In this document: piece after piece, positions 52,397-60,513 of the stretch
How the letters are laid out: each line of letters begins with the position of its first letter
Numbering within the stretch: the first letter of the stretch is position 1
Source of the DNA: Cellulomonas sp. URHD0024
GTDB lineage: Bacteria; Actinomycetota; Actinomycetes; Actinomycetales; Cellulomonadaceae
Length of the DNA stretch: 64,000 bases
Direction of reading: 5' to 3'
Assembly: GCF_000426185.1 (NCBI RefSeq)
Contig: NZ_AUEW01000001.1
Location: 372,001-436,000, forward strand
The notes under the pieces: generated by a model
Databases searched by the model: none
What the model saw: the letters and a program-made list of their open reading frames with translations, nothing else
Told to the model about the DNA's origin: nothing
Position numbers and translations under genes: made by a program

Positions 52397-53439
52397 GCCC
52401 GGCAGACCGAGCGGCGTCCGAGCGGCAGGCGGACGCCGTCGCAGCCCTGCGCCGGATCGCGTTCCTCCTGGAGCGTGCGCAGGCGAGCGCGTACCGCAGC
52501 GAGGCGTTCCGCAAGGCCGCCGTGAGCGTCGAGAAGCAGGACCCGCAGCGTCTCGCGGTCCTGGCGACCACGGGTGCGCTGGCCACGTTGCCGTCCGTCG
52601 GCGCCCGCACGGCGGACGTCGTCGCCCATGTGCTGCGTGGCAAGCCGGTCGAGTACCTGGGCACCCTCGAGGACGAGTATGCCGCGTCGACGTTGGATCC
52701 GGCGGCGGCCGAGGTGCGACGAGCGCTGCGCGGCGACCTGCACGCCCACACGGAGGCCAGCGACGGGTCCACGCCGATCCAGGAGATGGTGCTTGCCGCG
52801 ATGGAGCTCGGGCACGAGTACCTCGCGATCACGGACCACTCGCCGCGCCTGACGGTCGCCAGCGGGCTGTCCGCCCCACGGTTGCGGGCCCAGCTGGACC
52901 AGGTCGCCGCGCTGAACACGGTGGTCGGGCCGTTCAGGGTGCTGACCGGCATCGAGGTCGACATCCTCGACGACGGCGGGCTGGACCAGGACCCGGACCT
53001 GCTCGACCGGCTGGATGTCGTCGTCGCCTCCGTCCACTCCAAGCTGCGCATGGACCGCGGACCCATGACCGAACGGATGCTCACGGCCGTCCGCAATCCC
53101 CGCACCGACATCCTGGGCCACTGCACGGGACGCCAGATCAAGGGCAAGAGCCGCCCGCAGAGCGAGTTCGACGCCCGTCGCGTGTTCGACGCCTGCGCCG
53201 AGCACGGGGTCGCCGTGGAGATCAACTGCCGCCCCGACAGGCTCGACCCGCCCCACGACCTGCTCGACATCGCCATCGAGGCCGGGTGCCTGTTCTCGAT
53301 CGACACCGACGCGCACGCCCCCGGCCAGCTCGACTGGCTCGGGGCAGGCTGTGAGCGGGTCGCGCAGCACGATCTCGATCCCGCCCGCATCATCACCACG
53401 TGGCCGCTGGAGGCTGTCCTGGCGCGCGCGCACAGGTGA
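52393..53439 (+). CDS. Helix-hairpin-helix/PHP-domain protein (PolX-like)
   Basis: A 348-residue protein with an N-terminal helical/HhH part (about 10-110; FLLERAQASAYRSEAFRKAA, LPSVGARTADVVAHVL) and a PHP phosphoesterase domain with metal ligands HAHTEASDG, ITDHSPR, GIEVDI, SVHSK, HCTGR and DTDAHAPGQL. It resembles bacterial PolX without the polymerase palm. Coupling to ku (GTGA) points to end processing in NHEJ, an inference. Confidence 0.88.
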   Translation: MSPADRAASERQADAVAALRRIAFLLERAQASAYRSEAFRKAAVSVEKQDPQRLAVLATTGALATLPSVGARTADVVAHVLRGKPVEYLGTLEDEYAASTLDPAAAEVRRALRGDLHAHTEASDGSTPIQEMVLAAMELGHEYLAITDHSPRLTVASGLSAPRLRAQLDQVAALNTVVGPFRVLTGIEVDILDDGGLDQDPDLLDRLDVVVASVHSKLRMDRGPMTERMLTAVRNPRTDILGHCTGRQIKGKSRPQSEFDARRVFDACAEHGVAVEINCRPDRLDPPHDLLDIAIEAGCLFSIDTDAHAPGQLDWLGAGCERVAQHDLDPARIITTWPLEAVLARAHR

Positions 53440-53582
53440 CGCGACACGCCCGGATCGGTCTGGAGGCCCTTCACGGGTTAGTGTCAGCCGGTCGTCCCCG
53501 GGCACGTCGGTACCCCCTCATGCCCGGGCACACCTCGGCCCGCACCTGGGCCCGCATTCCGAGTGAACAAGGAGCACATCTA

Positions 53583-53864
53583 GTGAGCGTGAACCGCACC
53601 GAGCTCGTCCAGGCCCTCGCCGCCAAGGCGGGCCTGACCAACACGGACGCCGACAAGGCCCTGAAGGCCCTCCAGGAGGTCGTGGTCGAGAACCTTGCCA
53701 AGGGCGAGGCCGTCACGATCCCCGGCTTCCTCGCAGTCGCCCGCGCCGAGCGTGGTGCCCGCACCGGTATCAACCCGCAGACCGGTGAGAAGCTCGAGAT
53801 CCCCGCGGGCTTCCGCGTGAAGCTCACTGCGGGCAGCGCCCTCAAGCGCGCCGTGCAGGGCTGA
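53583..53864 (+). CDS. HU family DNA-binding protein
   Basis: A 93-residue HU/IHF protein: VNRTELVQALAAKAGLTNTDADKALKALQEVV, GEAVTIPGFLAVARAERGARTGINPQTGEKLEIPAGFRVKLTAGSALKRAV. The beta-arm and the Pro at its tip (NPQTGE) are intact. GTG 53583 follows GGAG; a second GTG at 53589 is possible. Unlike many actinobacterial HUs it lacks a long Lys/Ala tail. A terminator follows. Confidence 0.92.
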   Translation: MSVNRTELVQALAAKAGLTNTDADKALKALQEVVVENLAKGEAVTIPGFLAVARAERGARTGINPQTGEKLEIPAGFRVKLTAGSALKRAVQG

Positions 53865-53891
53865 CGCAGCACCTCCAGCACGTCAGGCCGG

Positions 53892-53917
53892 GCCCCCGAT
53901 CCACTGGGATCGGGGGC
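53892..53917 (+). terminator. Terminator after the HU gene
   Basis: GCCCCCGATCC (53892-53902), loop ACTG, then GGATCGGGGGC (53907-53917) make an 11-bp perfect stem 28 bases after the HU stop. Confidence 0.82.
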
Positions 53918-53965
53918 TCGGTCTCGTATGATCTTGGGAACGACTCTCAGGAAGGCGGCTCCGCG

Positions 53966-54370
53966 ATGGTGGTCGTCCCGCGCCAGACGCGGCAGCGCGC
54001 CGAGATCCTCGACCTGCTCTCGGACGTCGACGAGTTCCGCAGCGCGCAGCAGCTGCACGAGATGCTGCGCTCGCGGGGTTCGAGCGTCGGCCTCGCCACG
54101 GTCTACCGCGCGGTGCAGAGCCTGTCCGAGCACGGTGACGTCGACGTGCTGCGGACCGAGGAGGGGGAGTCGGTCTACCGCCTCTGCGAGCAGCGCAGCC
54201 ACCACCATCACCTCGTGTGCCGGTCGTGTGGCCGGACCGTCGAGATCGACGCGGGTCAGGCTGAGGCGTGGGCGTCACAGGTGGGGGCCGCGCACGGGTT
54301 CGACGACGTCGAGCACACGATCGAGCTCATCGGGACGTGTGCCGGCTGCCGGGCGGCCGCTGCGTCGTAG
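53966..54370 (+). CDS. Fur family regulator (Zur-like)
   Basis: A 134-residue Fur protein: RQTRQRAEILDLLSDVDEFRSAQQLHEMLRSRGSSVGLATVYRAVQ (winged helix), HHHHLVCRSCGRTVEI and GTCAGC at the end, giving the two CxxC structural zinc motifs. The HHHH run and both Cys pairs suit Zur, but iron or manganese sensors cannot be excluded. ATG 53966. It overlaps the convergent membrane gene by 44 bases. Confidence 0.87.
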   Translation: MVVVPRQTRQRAEILDLLSDVDEFRSAQQLHEMLRSRGSSVGLATVYRAVQSLSEHGDVDVLRTEEGESVYRLCEQRSHHHHLVCRSCGRTVEIDAGQAEAWASQVGAAHGFDDVEHTIELIGTCAGCRAAAAS

Positions 54371-54860
54371 CGCTTCGGTCCGTGCGTCGCCCGATGACCT
54401 GGGGGAGCACCCACCAGAACCCGAGGAGGACGACGAGCGACGACACGCCGACGAGCAGCCCGGCGGTACGCCCGAGCACGACGTCGAAGAGGAGCATCGC
54501 TCCGCCGGCGAGGACGAGTGCCAGGACGAACAGCCCGACGCGCGCGAACCGGTTTCCCCACTCGACGAGCTGCGGCTTGAGGTGTCGGCGAAACAGGACC
54601 CGGTGCAGGGGGACCGGCGTGAGCAGCAGGGCCGTCGCCAGCACGGCGAGCAGCACCAGCACCAGGTAGAGGTTGCGCTCGTAGGTGTCGAGCGTCGCGA
54701 ATCTCTGCTGGAACGGGATCGTCAGCAGGAAGCCCGTGAGGATCTGCGTGCCGGTCTGGGACACCCGCAGCTCCTGGAGGAGCTCGCTCCAGTTGCGGTC
54801 GGCCCTCTGGTTGGCCGTCTCGGTCCGACCGTCGTCCGGGTCTGCGTCCATCGGGTCCAC
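54327..54860 (-). CDS. DUF6328-like membrane protein
   Basis: A 177-residue protein with an acidic/basic N-terminus (DADPDDGRTETANQRADRNWSELLQELRVSQTG) and four membrane segments (about 35-50, 62-82, 105-125 and 132-150; the first includes ILTGFLLTIPFQQRF). The GTG at 54860 follows AGGAGGTGACG; the ATG at 54851 is also possible. The function is unknown. Its 3' end runs 44 bases into the fur gene on the opposite strand. Confidence 0.8.
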   Translation of the reverse strand: MDPMDADPDDGRTETANQRADRNWSELLQELRVSQTGTQILTGFLLTIPFQQRFATLDTYERNLYLVLVLLAVLATALLLTPVPLHRVLFRRHLKPQLVEWGNRFARVGLFVLALVLAGGAMLLFDVVLGRTAGLLVGVSSLVVLLGFWWVLPQVIGRRTDRSATTQRPPGSRHTSR

Positions 54861-54922
54861 CGTCACCTCCTGCCGACTGCTCGGATCATGCCGCACGGGA
54901 AGCCCCAGGGCACACTTGAGCC

Positions 54923-55969
54923 GTGACCAGACTGCACGACGCCGACCGCCGGGACTTCGCGTCCGACAACTATGCGGGGACGCATCCGGAGATCCTCGAG
55001 GCGATCGCGTCGGCGAACGGCGGGCACCAGACGTCGTACGGCGAAGACGTCTACACGGCACGCCTCCAGACCGTGCTCCAGCAGCACTTCGGGCCGACGG
55101 CTTCCGCGTTCCCGGTCTTCAACGGCACCGGCGCCAACGTGCTGTCCCTGCAGTCGCTGCTGCCGCGCTGGGGCGCGGTCATCTGCTCCGACACCGCACA
55201 CATCCAGACGGACGAGAACGGTGCCCCGGAGCGGATCGGAGCCCTCAAGCTGCTCACGGTCCCGACGCCCGACGGCAAGCTCACTCCGGACCTTGTGGCC
55301 ACCCAGGCATGGGGGTTCGGCGACGAGCACCGCGCCCAGCCCGGGGTCGTCTCCATCACGCAGAGCACCGAGCTGGGCACGCTCTACACGCCGGACGAGA
55401 TCCGCGCCCTGGCCGACCAGGCGCACGCGCTCGGCATGCGCCTGCACCTCGACGGCGCCCGGATCTCCAACGCGGCTGCGGCCCTCGACCTGCCGCTGCG
55501 GGCCTTCACCACCGATGCGGCCGTGGACGTCGTCTCCCTCGGCGGGACGAAGAACGGGCTGCTGTTCGGGGAGGCGGTCGTCGTGCTCACCCCGGACGCC
55601 GACGGCGGTCTCCTCTACCTGCGCAAGATGGACATGCAGCTGGCCTCGAAGATGCGGTTCGTCTCCGCGCAGCTCGTGGCGCTGTACGAGGGCGATCTCT
55701 GGTTGCGGTCCGCCACGCACGCGAACGCGATGGCGGCCCGTCTGCGGGCGGGCATCGAGCACCTCCCCGGCGTCCGGGTGACGCGGCCGACCCAGGCGAA
55801 CGGCGTGTTCGTCGTCTTCCCGGCCGGGGTCGTCGAGGCGCTGCGACGCCGCTGGCGGTTCTACGACTGGGACGTCGCCACCGGCGAGGTCCGACTCATG
55901 TGCTCGTTCGACACGACCGAGTCGGACGTGGACGAGCTGGTCGCGGCAGTGGCGTCCGAAGTCGCCTGA
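54923..55969 (+). CDS. Beta-eliminating lyase, low-specificity threonine aldolase family
   Basis: A 348-residue PLP fold-type I enzyme: FASDNYAGTHPEILEAI, YGEDVYTARLQ, FNGTGANVLSLQSL, HLDGARISNAAAAL and SLGGTKNGLLFGEA, whose Lys binds PLP. It should cleave L-threonine/allo-threonine to glycine and acetaldehyde or act on a related beta-hydroxy amino acid. GTG 54923. Divergent from the membrane gene and convergent with the helicase, separated by a strong terminator. Confidence 0.9.
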   Translation: MTRLHDADRRDFASDNYAGTHPEILEAIASANGGHQTSYGEDVYTARLQTVLQQHFGPTASAFPVFNGTGANVLSLQSLLPRWGAVICSDTAHIQTDENGAPERIGALKLLTVPTPDGKLTPDLVATQAWGFGDEHRAQPGVVSITQSTELGTLYTPDEIRALADQAHALGMRLHLDGARISNAAAALDLPLRAFTTDAAVDVVSLGGTKNGLLFGEAVVVLTPDADGGLLYLRKMDMQLASKMRFVSAQLVALYEGDLWLRSATHANAMAARLRAGIEHLPGVRVTRPTQANGVFVVFPAGVVEALRRRWRFYDWDVATGEVRLMCSFDTTESDVDELVAAVASEVA

Positions 55970-55977
55970 GCGCGAGA

Positions 55978-56009
55978 AAGCCTCGCCTCTCGTCGGAGAG
56001 GCGAGGCTT
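55978..56009. terminator. Bidirectional terminator between convergent genes
   Basis: AAGCCTCGCCTCTC (55978-55991), loop GTCG, then GAGAGGCGAGGCTT (55996-56009): a 14-bp perfect stem, ending in TT on both strands, placed between two convergent stops 51 bases apart. Confidence 0.9.
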
Positions 56010-56020
56010 CGTCGTCGATG

Positions 56021-57799
56021 TCAGGAGCGGCCGCGCGCCGGGCCGTGGCTCGGGCGCGAGGCACCCTGGCCGGGGCGCGGGCCCGTGTCCTGGCGGATCC
56101 GCAACGGACGACCGGCGACGCGCGTACGCGCCAGACGGTCGATGACCTCGGGGGTCAGTCCGGACGGGATGTCGACGAGGGCGAAGCTGCCGAAGATGTC
56201 GATCTTGCCGACGTCCTTGCCGGTGAGGCCACCCTCACCGGTCAGCGCGCCCACCAGGGCGCCCGGCTGGAGACCGTCCCGGTGGCCGACCGCCACGCGC
56301 CAGCGCGGGGAACCGCCGGCGATGTGCGTGCTGTTGTTGCGACGCTCGCCACGCTCAGGGCGGTCGTAGCTCCGGCCGCTCGCGTGCTCGCCGTCGCGGT
56401 CCCGCCCGTTGCCACCACTGAGGTGAGCACGCGAGAGCGCATCGTCGAGGTCGTCGCCGCTCGCAGCCTGCGGGCCCTCGTCACCGACGGCGAGAGCCGT
56501 CAGGACGGCGAGCAGGTCGACCGGGTCGACGTCCGGGTTCTGCGCCAGGTGGACCGCGATGGCCTCGCGGTACAGGTCCAGGCGGCCGATCTCCTTGCGC
56601 TCGGCCGTGCGGGCGAGCAGCCCGGTGACCTTGTGCGCTGAGACCTCGACGGGCGTCGGGATCTCCACCTGGATGAGCGACTGGCGCGTGGTCCGTTCGA
56701 TCTGACGCAGACGCGACTGCTCGGCCGGCGTGACGAACGACAGCGCCTCACCCTCGCGACCGGCGCGGCCGGTGCGACCGATGCGGTGCACGTAGGTCTC
56801 GGGCTCGCGCGGCACGTCGAAGTTCACGACGAGGCCGATCCGGTCGACGTCCAGCCCGCGGGCGGCCACGTCGGTCGCGACGAGCACGTCGAGCGCACCG
56901 GTGCGGAGGCGGTCGACGATCTTCTCGCGCTCCGTCTGAGCCACGTCGCCCGAGATGTAGGCGGCGGAGATGCCACGCTCGATCAGCGCGCTGCCGACCT
57001 CCTCGGCCGCACCGCGGGTGCGGACGAACACGATCGCGGCATCGGCCTCGGACACGGCGAGCACGCGGGCGAGCGCGCCGGTCTTGTGGCGGTGGGGGAC
57101 GACCGCGTAGGTCTGGCGGACGCTCGTCACCGTGGACGCCTGGCGCGACACGGTGATCTCGACCGGACGCGTCAGGTGCTGCTCGGCGACGCGGCGGATG
57201 GGCGGCGGCATCGTCGCGGAGAACAGCGCGACCTGGCGCTCACGCGGCGCGGCCGACAGGACCCGGTCCACGTCCTCGGCGAAGCCCATGCGGAGCATCT
57301 CGTCGGCCTCGTCGAGCACGAGGAAGCGGACGTCCGCCATCTTCAGGGTGTGACGGTCGAGGTGGTCGAGCACGCGGCCCGGGGTACCGACGACGACCTG
57401 GGCGCCACGGGCCAGCGCACGCTGCTGCGGCAGGAACGGCGAACCGCCGTAGACGGCCAGGACGTTGAGGCCGGGCAGGTGCGTCGCGAACGACTGGATC
57501 GCGTCGGCGACCTGCATGGCGAGCTCACGCGTCGGCGTCAGGACGATGGCCTGCACCGCGTGCACGTCCATGTCGATCGACGCCAGGAGGGGCAGGCCGA
57601 ACGCGGCCGTCTTGCCGGTGCCGGTCTGGGCGACGCCGACGATGTCGCGGCCGCTCAGCAGGGCAGGGACGGCCTGTGCCTGGATCGCGGACGGAGTGGT
57701 GAAGCCCAGGTCGGCGATAGCGGCCTCGAGCGCCGGAGGGAGTCCCAGCTCGTCGAAGGTGCCGTTCTCGGGCATGGAAGAGGGCGCAACAGAACTCAT
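56021..57799 (-). CDS. deaD: DEAD-box RNA helicase (DeaD/CsdA-like)
   Basis: A 592-residue helicase: Q-motif GFTTPSAIQAQAVPALL, Walker A AQTGTGKT, PTREL, LDEADEML, SAT, VATDVAARGLDVDR and HRIGRTGRAGREG. A linker rich in Arg, Gly and Asp (about 480-520) and a C-terminal DbpA-type RNA-binding domain (DIFGSFALVDIPSGL) complete the DeaD layout. It unwinds structured RNA, typically in cold and ribosome assembly. ATG 57799. The long upstream region may hold a regulatory leader. Confidence 0.93.
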   Translation of the reverse strand: MSSVAPSSMPENGTFDELGLPPALEAAIADLGFTTPSAIQAQAVPALLSGRDIVGVAQTGTGKTAAFGLPLLASIDMDVHAVQAIVLTPTRELAMQVADAIQSFATHLPGLNVLAVYGGSPFLPQQRALARGAQVVVGTPGRVLDHLDRHTLKMADVRFLVLDEADEMLRMGFAEDVDRVLSAAPRERQVALFSATMPPPIRRVAEQHLTRPVEITVSRQASTVTSVRQTYAVVPHRHKTGALARVLAVSEADAAIVFVRTRGAAEEVGSALIERGISAAYISGDVAQTEREKIVDRLRTGALDVLVATDVAARGLDVDRIGLVVNFDVPREPETYVHRIGRTGRAGREGEALSFVTPAEQSRLRQIERTTRQSLIQVEIPTPVEVSAHKVTGLLARTAERKEIGRLDLYREAIAVHLAQNPDVDPVDLLAVLTALAVGDEGPQAASGDDLDDALSRAHLSGGNGRDRDGEHASGRSYDRPERGERRNNSTHIAGGSPRWRVAVGHRDGLQPGALVGALTGEGGLTGKDVGKIDIFGSFALVDIPSGLTPEVIDRLARTRVAGRPLRIRQDTGPRPGQGASRPSHGPARGRS

Positions 57800-58065
57800 G
57801 AAATGAGAAACCGATCATCGCGGGGCGGAGCCCTGAACCGTGCACCGGGTCGGCGAACAGCGGGTCGCAGCCCCGGACCACCCAGTGGCAACCGCGTCTC
57901 GCGGTGCCTAGACCTCACAACAAGAGGCGGGCCCCAGCCACTGCCGTGCAGGCAGTGATGGTGGCGACGCCTCGAAGGGGGACGCGACGAACTCCAGATT
58001 CGGGGCAAGTCTAGCCGGGCGCGCGCCCGGTTGTCCGGACCGGTTCGCGTGACGTCGGGCACAGG
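57800..58065 (-). other. Long upstream region of the helicase gene, possible structured leader
   Basis: No gene is supported in this 266-base gap. On the helicase strand it includes a hairpin (CACTGCC, loop, GGCAGTG; 57939-57957 plus-strand coordinates) and several short G/C stems. Long leaders are common for deaD genes, so a cold-responsive 5' UTR is plausible but unproven. Confidence 0.45.
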
Positions 58066-58482
58066 TCACGTCAGGCCGAGCCGCGGACCCTCGATCGCCG
58101 GGCAGGCGTTCATGACGACGTCGAGTCCGGCCGCCTCCGCGCGCGCCGCCGCCTCCTCGTCGATGACGTCGAGCTGGAGCCACACCGCCCCGGCGCCGAC
58201 CGCGATGGCCTGGTCGACGACGCCACCGGCCAGGCTGCGGTTGACGAAGACGTCCACCACGTCGATCGGCCCCTGGACCTCCGCGAGGGAGCGCACCCCA
58301 GCCGCGCCGTGGACCGCGTCCCCGCTCGGGTGCACCGGGACGATCTCCTTGCCGATCCGGCCCAGGTAGGCCGACACCCCGTAGGCGGCCCTCGCCCGGT
58401 TCGACGACAGGCCGACCACCGCCCATCGACCCGGGGCTGTCAGGAGCCGTCGGATCACCTCAGGGTCGTTGCGATGCGCCAT
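58066..58482 (-). CDS. CoA-binding domain protein
   Basis: A 138-residue CoA_binding_2 protein with a Rossmann fold: WAVVGLSSNRARAAYGVSAYLGRIGKEIVPVHPSGD, VDVVDVFVNRSLAGGVVDQAI, VWLQLDVIDEEAAARAEAAGLDVVMNACPAIEGPRL, where the C-terminal Cys-Pro is typical. These proteins bind CoA or NAD(P); the physiological role is unknown. ATG 58482 is the only plausible start. Confidence 0.88.
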   Translation of the reverse strand: MAHRNDPEVIRRLLTAPGRWAVVGLSSNRARAAYGVSAYLGRIGKEIVPVHPSGDAVHGAAGVRSLAEVQGPIDVVDVFVNRSLAGGVVDQAIAVGAGAVWLQLDVIDEEAAARAEAAGLDVVMNACPAIEGPRLGLT

Positions 58483-58601
58483 AGCGCCAGCGTCGCACCA
58501 ACGGGCCGTGCCCGCCGCGCGCCACGGTCGGGAGCGTGCCGGTCGCGCGCATAGGATCGTCGCCGCGCACAGTCCGCACGGGGATCAGGAAGTGGCAGGC
58601 G

Positions 58602-59186
58602 ATGATCGACGACAACACCGTCTCCTCGCGCGTGCTGACGATCCCCAACGCGATCAGCTTCGTCCGGCTCCTGCTCGTGCCGGTGTTCGCGGTTCTCCTG
58701 GCCACTGGCAACGACGGCTGGGCGATCCTCGTCCTCGCCGTCTCCGGTGCGTCCGACTGGCTCGACGGGGTGCTCGCCCGTCGGCTCGGACAGGTCTCGA
58801 GGCTGGGCCAGCTGCTCGACCCCGCAGCCGACCGCCTGTTCATCATCGTCACGCTCGTGGCCCTTGCCTGGCGTGACGTCGTCCCGTGGTGGCTGCTCGG
58901 TGTGCTGGTGCTCCGGGACGTGGTGCTCGGCATCATGCTGCTCGTGCTCGGCCGCGCCGGCTACGCACCGCTCCCGGTTCACCTGGCAGGCAAGGCCGGC
59001 ACCTTCGCCCTGCTGTACGCGTTCCCGCTCCTTCTGCTCGCCGAGCTCGACTCGTGGGTCGGTGTGGTCGCCGGCGTGGTCGGCTGGGCGTTCGCGCTCT
59101 GGGGCGTGGCCCTGTACTGGTTCGCGGGCGCCCTGTATCTCGCGCAGGCGGCGAGCCTGCTGCGCGCACCGGCGGAGCAGGCATGA
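58602..59186 (+). CDS. CDP-alcohol phosphatidyltransferase (PgsA2-like)
   Basis: A 194-residue membrane enzyme with the family motif Asp52-xx-Asp55-Gly-xx-Ala-Arg-x8-Gly-xxx-Asp73-xxx-Asp77 (SDWLDGVLARRLGQ, then LLDPAAD) and about five membrane helices. It transfers a phosphatidyl group from CDP-diacylglycerol to an alcohol acceptor. Gene order matches Rv1822 (pgsA2) of mycobacteria. ATG 58602 is preceded by a weak AGG; it overlaps the next gene by 4 bases. Confidence 0.9.
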   Translation: MIDDNTVSSRVLTIPNAISFVRLLLVPVFAVLLATGNDGWAILVLAVSGASDWLDGVLARRLGQVSRLGQLLDPAADRLFIIVTLVALAWRDVVPWWLLGVLVLRDVVLGIMLLVLGRAGYAPLPVHLAGKAGTFALLYAFPLLLLAELDSWVGVVAGVVGWAFALWGVALYWFAGALYLAQAASLLRAPAEQA

Positions 59187-60184
59187 GCTCCCGGCACGGC
59201 ACTGAGAGACCGCTGCCGGTCGCGCCTGCTCGGCCACCCGACGCATCGATGACGCTGCTGACCGAGGTGTACCGACGCCCGCTCGACCCCGGGTACGCCG
59301 AGGCCGCAGCCCGGCGAGCCACCGGAACGGCGAGCCCACGCACCATCCGGTCGCTCTCGACGCTCGTCGTGATCGCCGTCGTCCTCGGGCTCGGCACCAC
59401 GGCCGCGACCATCGCCCTGCGCCATCCCGCGAGCTCCGTGCAGAAGGCACGCGAGATCCTCGAGGGGCAGATCGGGGAGCGCACCGAGAAGGCCGAGAAC
59501 CTCCAGGCCCAGATCGACGAGCTCACGGGCCAGGTCAGCTCGCTGCAGGCGGAGGTCCTGGGCGACGACGACCGTGCGCTGCAGGAGGGCGCGGACGCCG
59601 TGGCTGTCGAGTCGGGCGTCCAGCCGGTCGAGGGGCGCGGACTGCGTATCGAGCTCACCGACGCGCCCACGGAGGACCCGGACACCGAGGACCCGAAGCT
59701 GCGCGTCCAGGACCAGGACCTGCAGGTGCTGGTCAACGGCCTGTGGGCGTCCGGCGCGGAGGCGATCGCGGTCAACGGGCAGCGACTCACCTCGATGACG
59801 GCCATCCGCTCTGCCGGGGACGCCGTGCTGGTCGACCTCGTCCCGCTGAGCAGCCCGTACAAGGTCGACGCGATCGGGAACCCGGTGGCGATGCAGCCGG
59901 CACTCGCCCGGTCGAGCGCCGGTCAGCGCCTCTCCACACTGCGCACGAGCTTCGGGATCGGCGTCCAGATGTCGTCGCAGTCCCGCCTCAAGCTCCCAGG
60001 CACCGGGCCGGTCACGCTGCACGACGCGACGAGGCTGGGTCTGGGCGAGGCCACGGAGCCGACCCCGTCGACGACCCCGAGCCCGACGCAGAGCGGGACG
60101 GCCGATGCGTTCGGCGCGGGACGTGCGCCCGACGAGTCCGGTGTGGCATCGTCGGCACGTCTTTCGGGGAGGGAGGGCACATGA
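59183..60184 (+). CDS. DUF881-family membrane protein, first copy
   Basis: A 333-residue protein. A cytoplasmic N-terminus (1-55), one membrane segment (about 60-80), a coiled coil (85-120; KAREILEGQIGERTEKAENLQAQIDELTG) and an extracytoplasmic DUF881 domain (about 140-285; LRVQDQDLQVLVNGLWASGAEAIAVNGQRLTSMTAIR). A Ser/Thr/Pro-rich tail ends the protein. Related to the Rv1823 position in mycobacteria; a divisome or envelope role is inferred. ATGA overlaps on both sides. Confidence 0.9.
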   Translation: MSSRHGTERPLPVAPARPPDASMTLLTEVYRRPLDPGYAEAAARRATGTASPRTIRSLSTLVVIAVVLGLGTTAATIALRHPASSVQKAREILEGQIGERTEKAENLQAQIDELTGQVSSLQAEVLGDDDRALQEGADAVAVESGVQPVEGRGLRIELTDAPTEDPDTEDPKLRVQDQDLQVLVNGLWASGAEAIAVNGQRLTSMTAIRSAGDAVLVDLVPLSSPYKVDAIGNPVAMQPALARSSAGQRLSTLRTSFGIGVQMSSQSRLKLPGTGPVTLHDATRLGLGEATEPTPSTTPSPTQSGTADAFGAGRAPDESGVASSARLSGREGT

Positions 60185-60513
60185 TCGCCGTCATCGGGCT
60201 GCTCATCGGCATCGTGGGCGGGCTGCTCCTTCAGCCGACCGTGCCCACCGAGCTGCAGCCGTACCTGCCGATCGCTGTCGTCGCAGCGCTCGATGCGCTC
60301 TTCGGCGGGCTGCGCGCCATGCTCGACGGCATCTTCGACGACCGCGTCTTCCTGATCTCGTTCTTGTCGAACGTCGTGGTGGCCGCCCTGATCGTCTTCC
60401 TCGGCGACCAGCTGGGCGTCGGGACGCAGCTGTCGACCGCCGTCGTCGTCGTGCTCGGGATCCGCATCTTCTCCAACGCTGCCTCGATCCGCCGTCACCT
60501 GTTCAAGGCGTGA
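60181..60513 (+). CDS. sbp: Small basic protein (Sbp, DUF1290)
   Basis: A 110-residue membrane protein: GLLIGIVGGLLLQPTVPTELQPYLPIAVVAALDALFGGLRAML and FLISFLSNVVVAALIVFLGDQLGVG, then NAASIRRHLF. Four membrane segments. In other Gram-positives sbp lies beside cell-division genes. ATG 60181 overlaps the preceding stop; the stop overlaps the next start (GTGA). Confidence 0.92.
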   Translation: MIAVIGLLIGIVGGLLLQPTVPTELQPYLPIAVVAALDALFGGLRAMLDGIFDDRVFLISFLSNVVVAALIVFLGDQLGVGTQLSTAVVVVLGIRIFSNAASIRRHLFKA

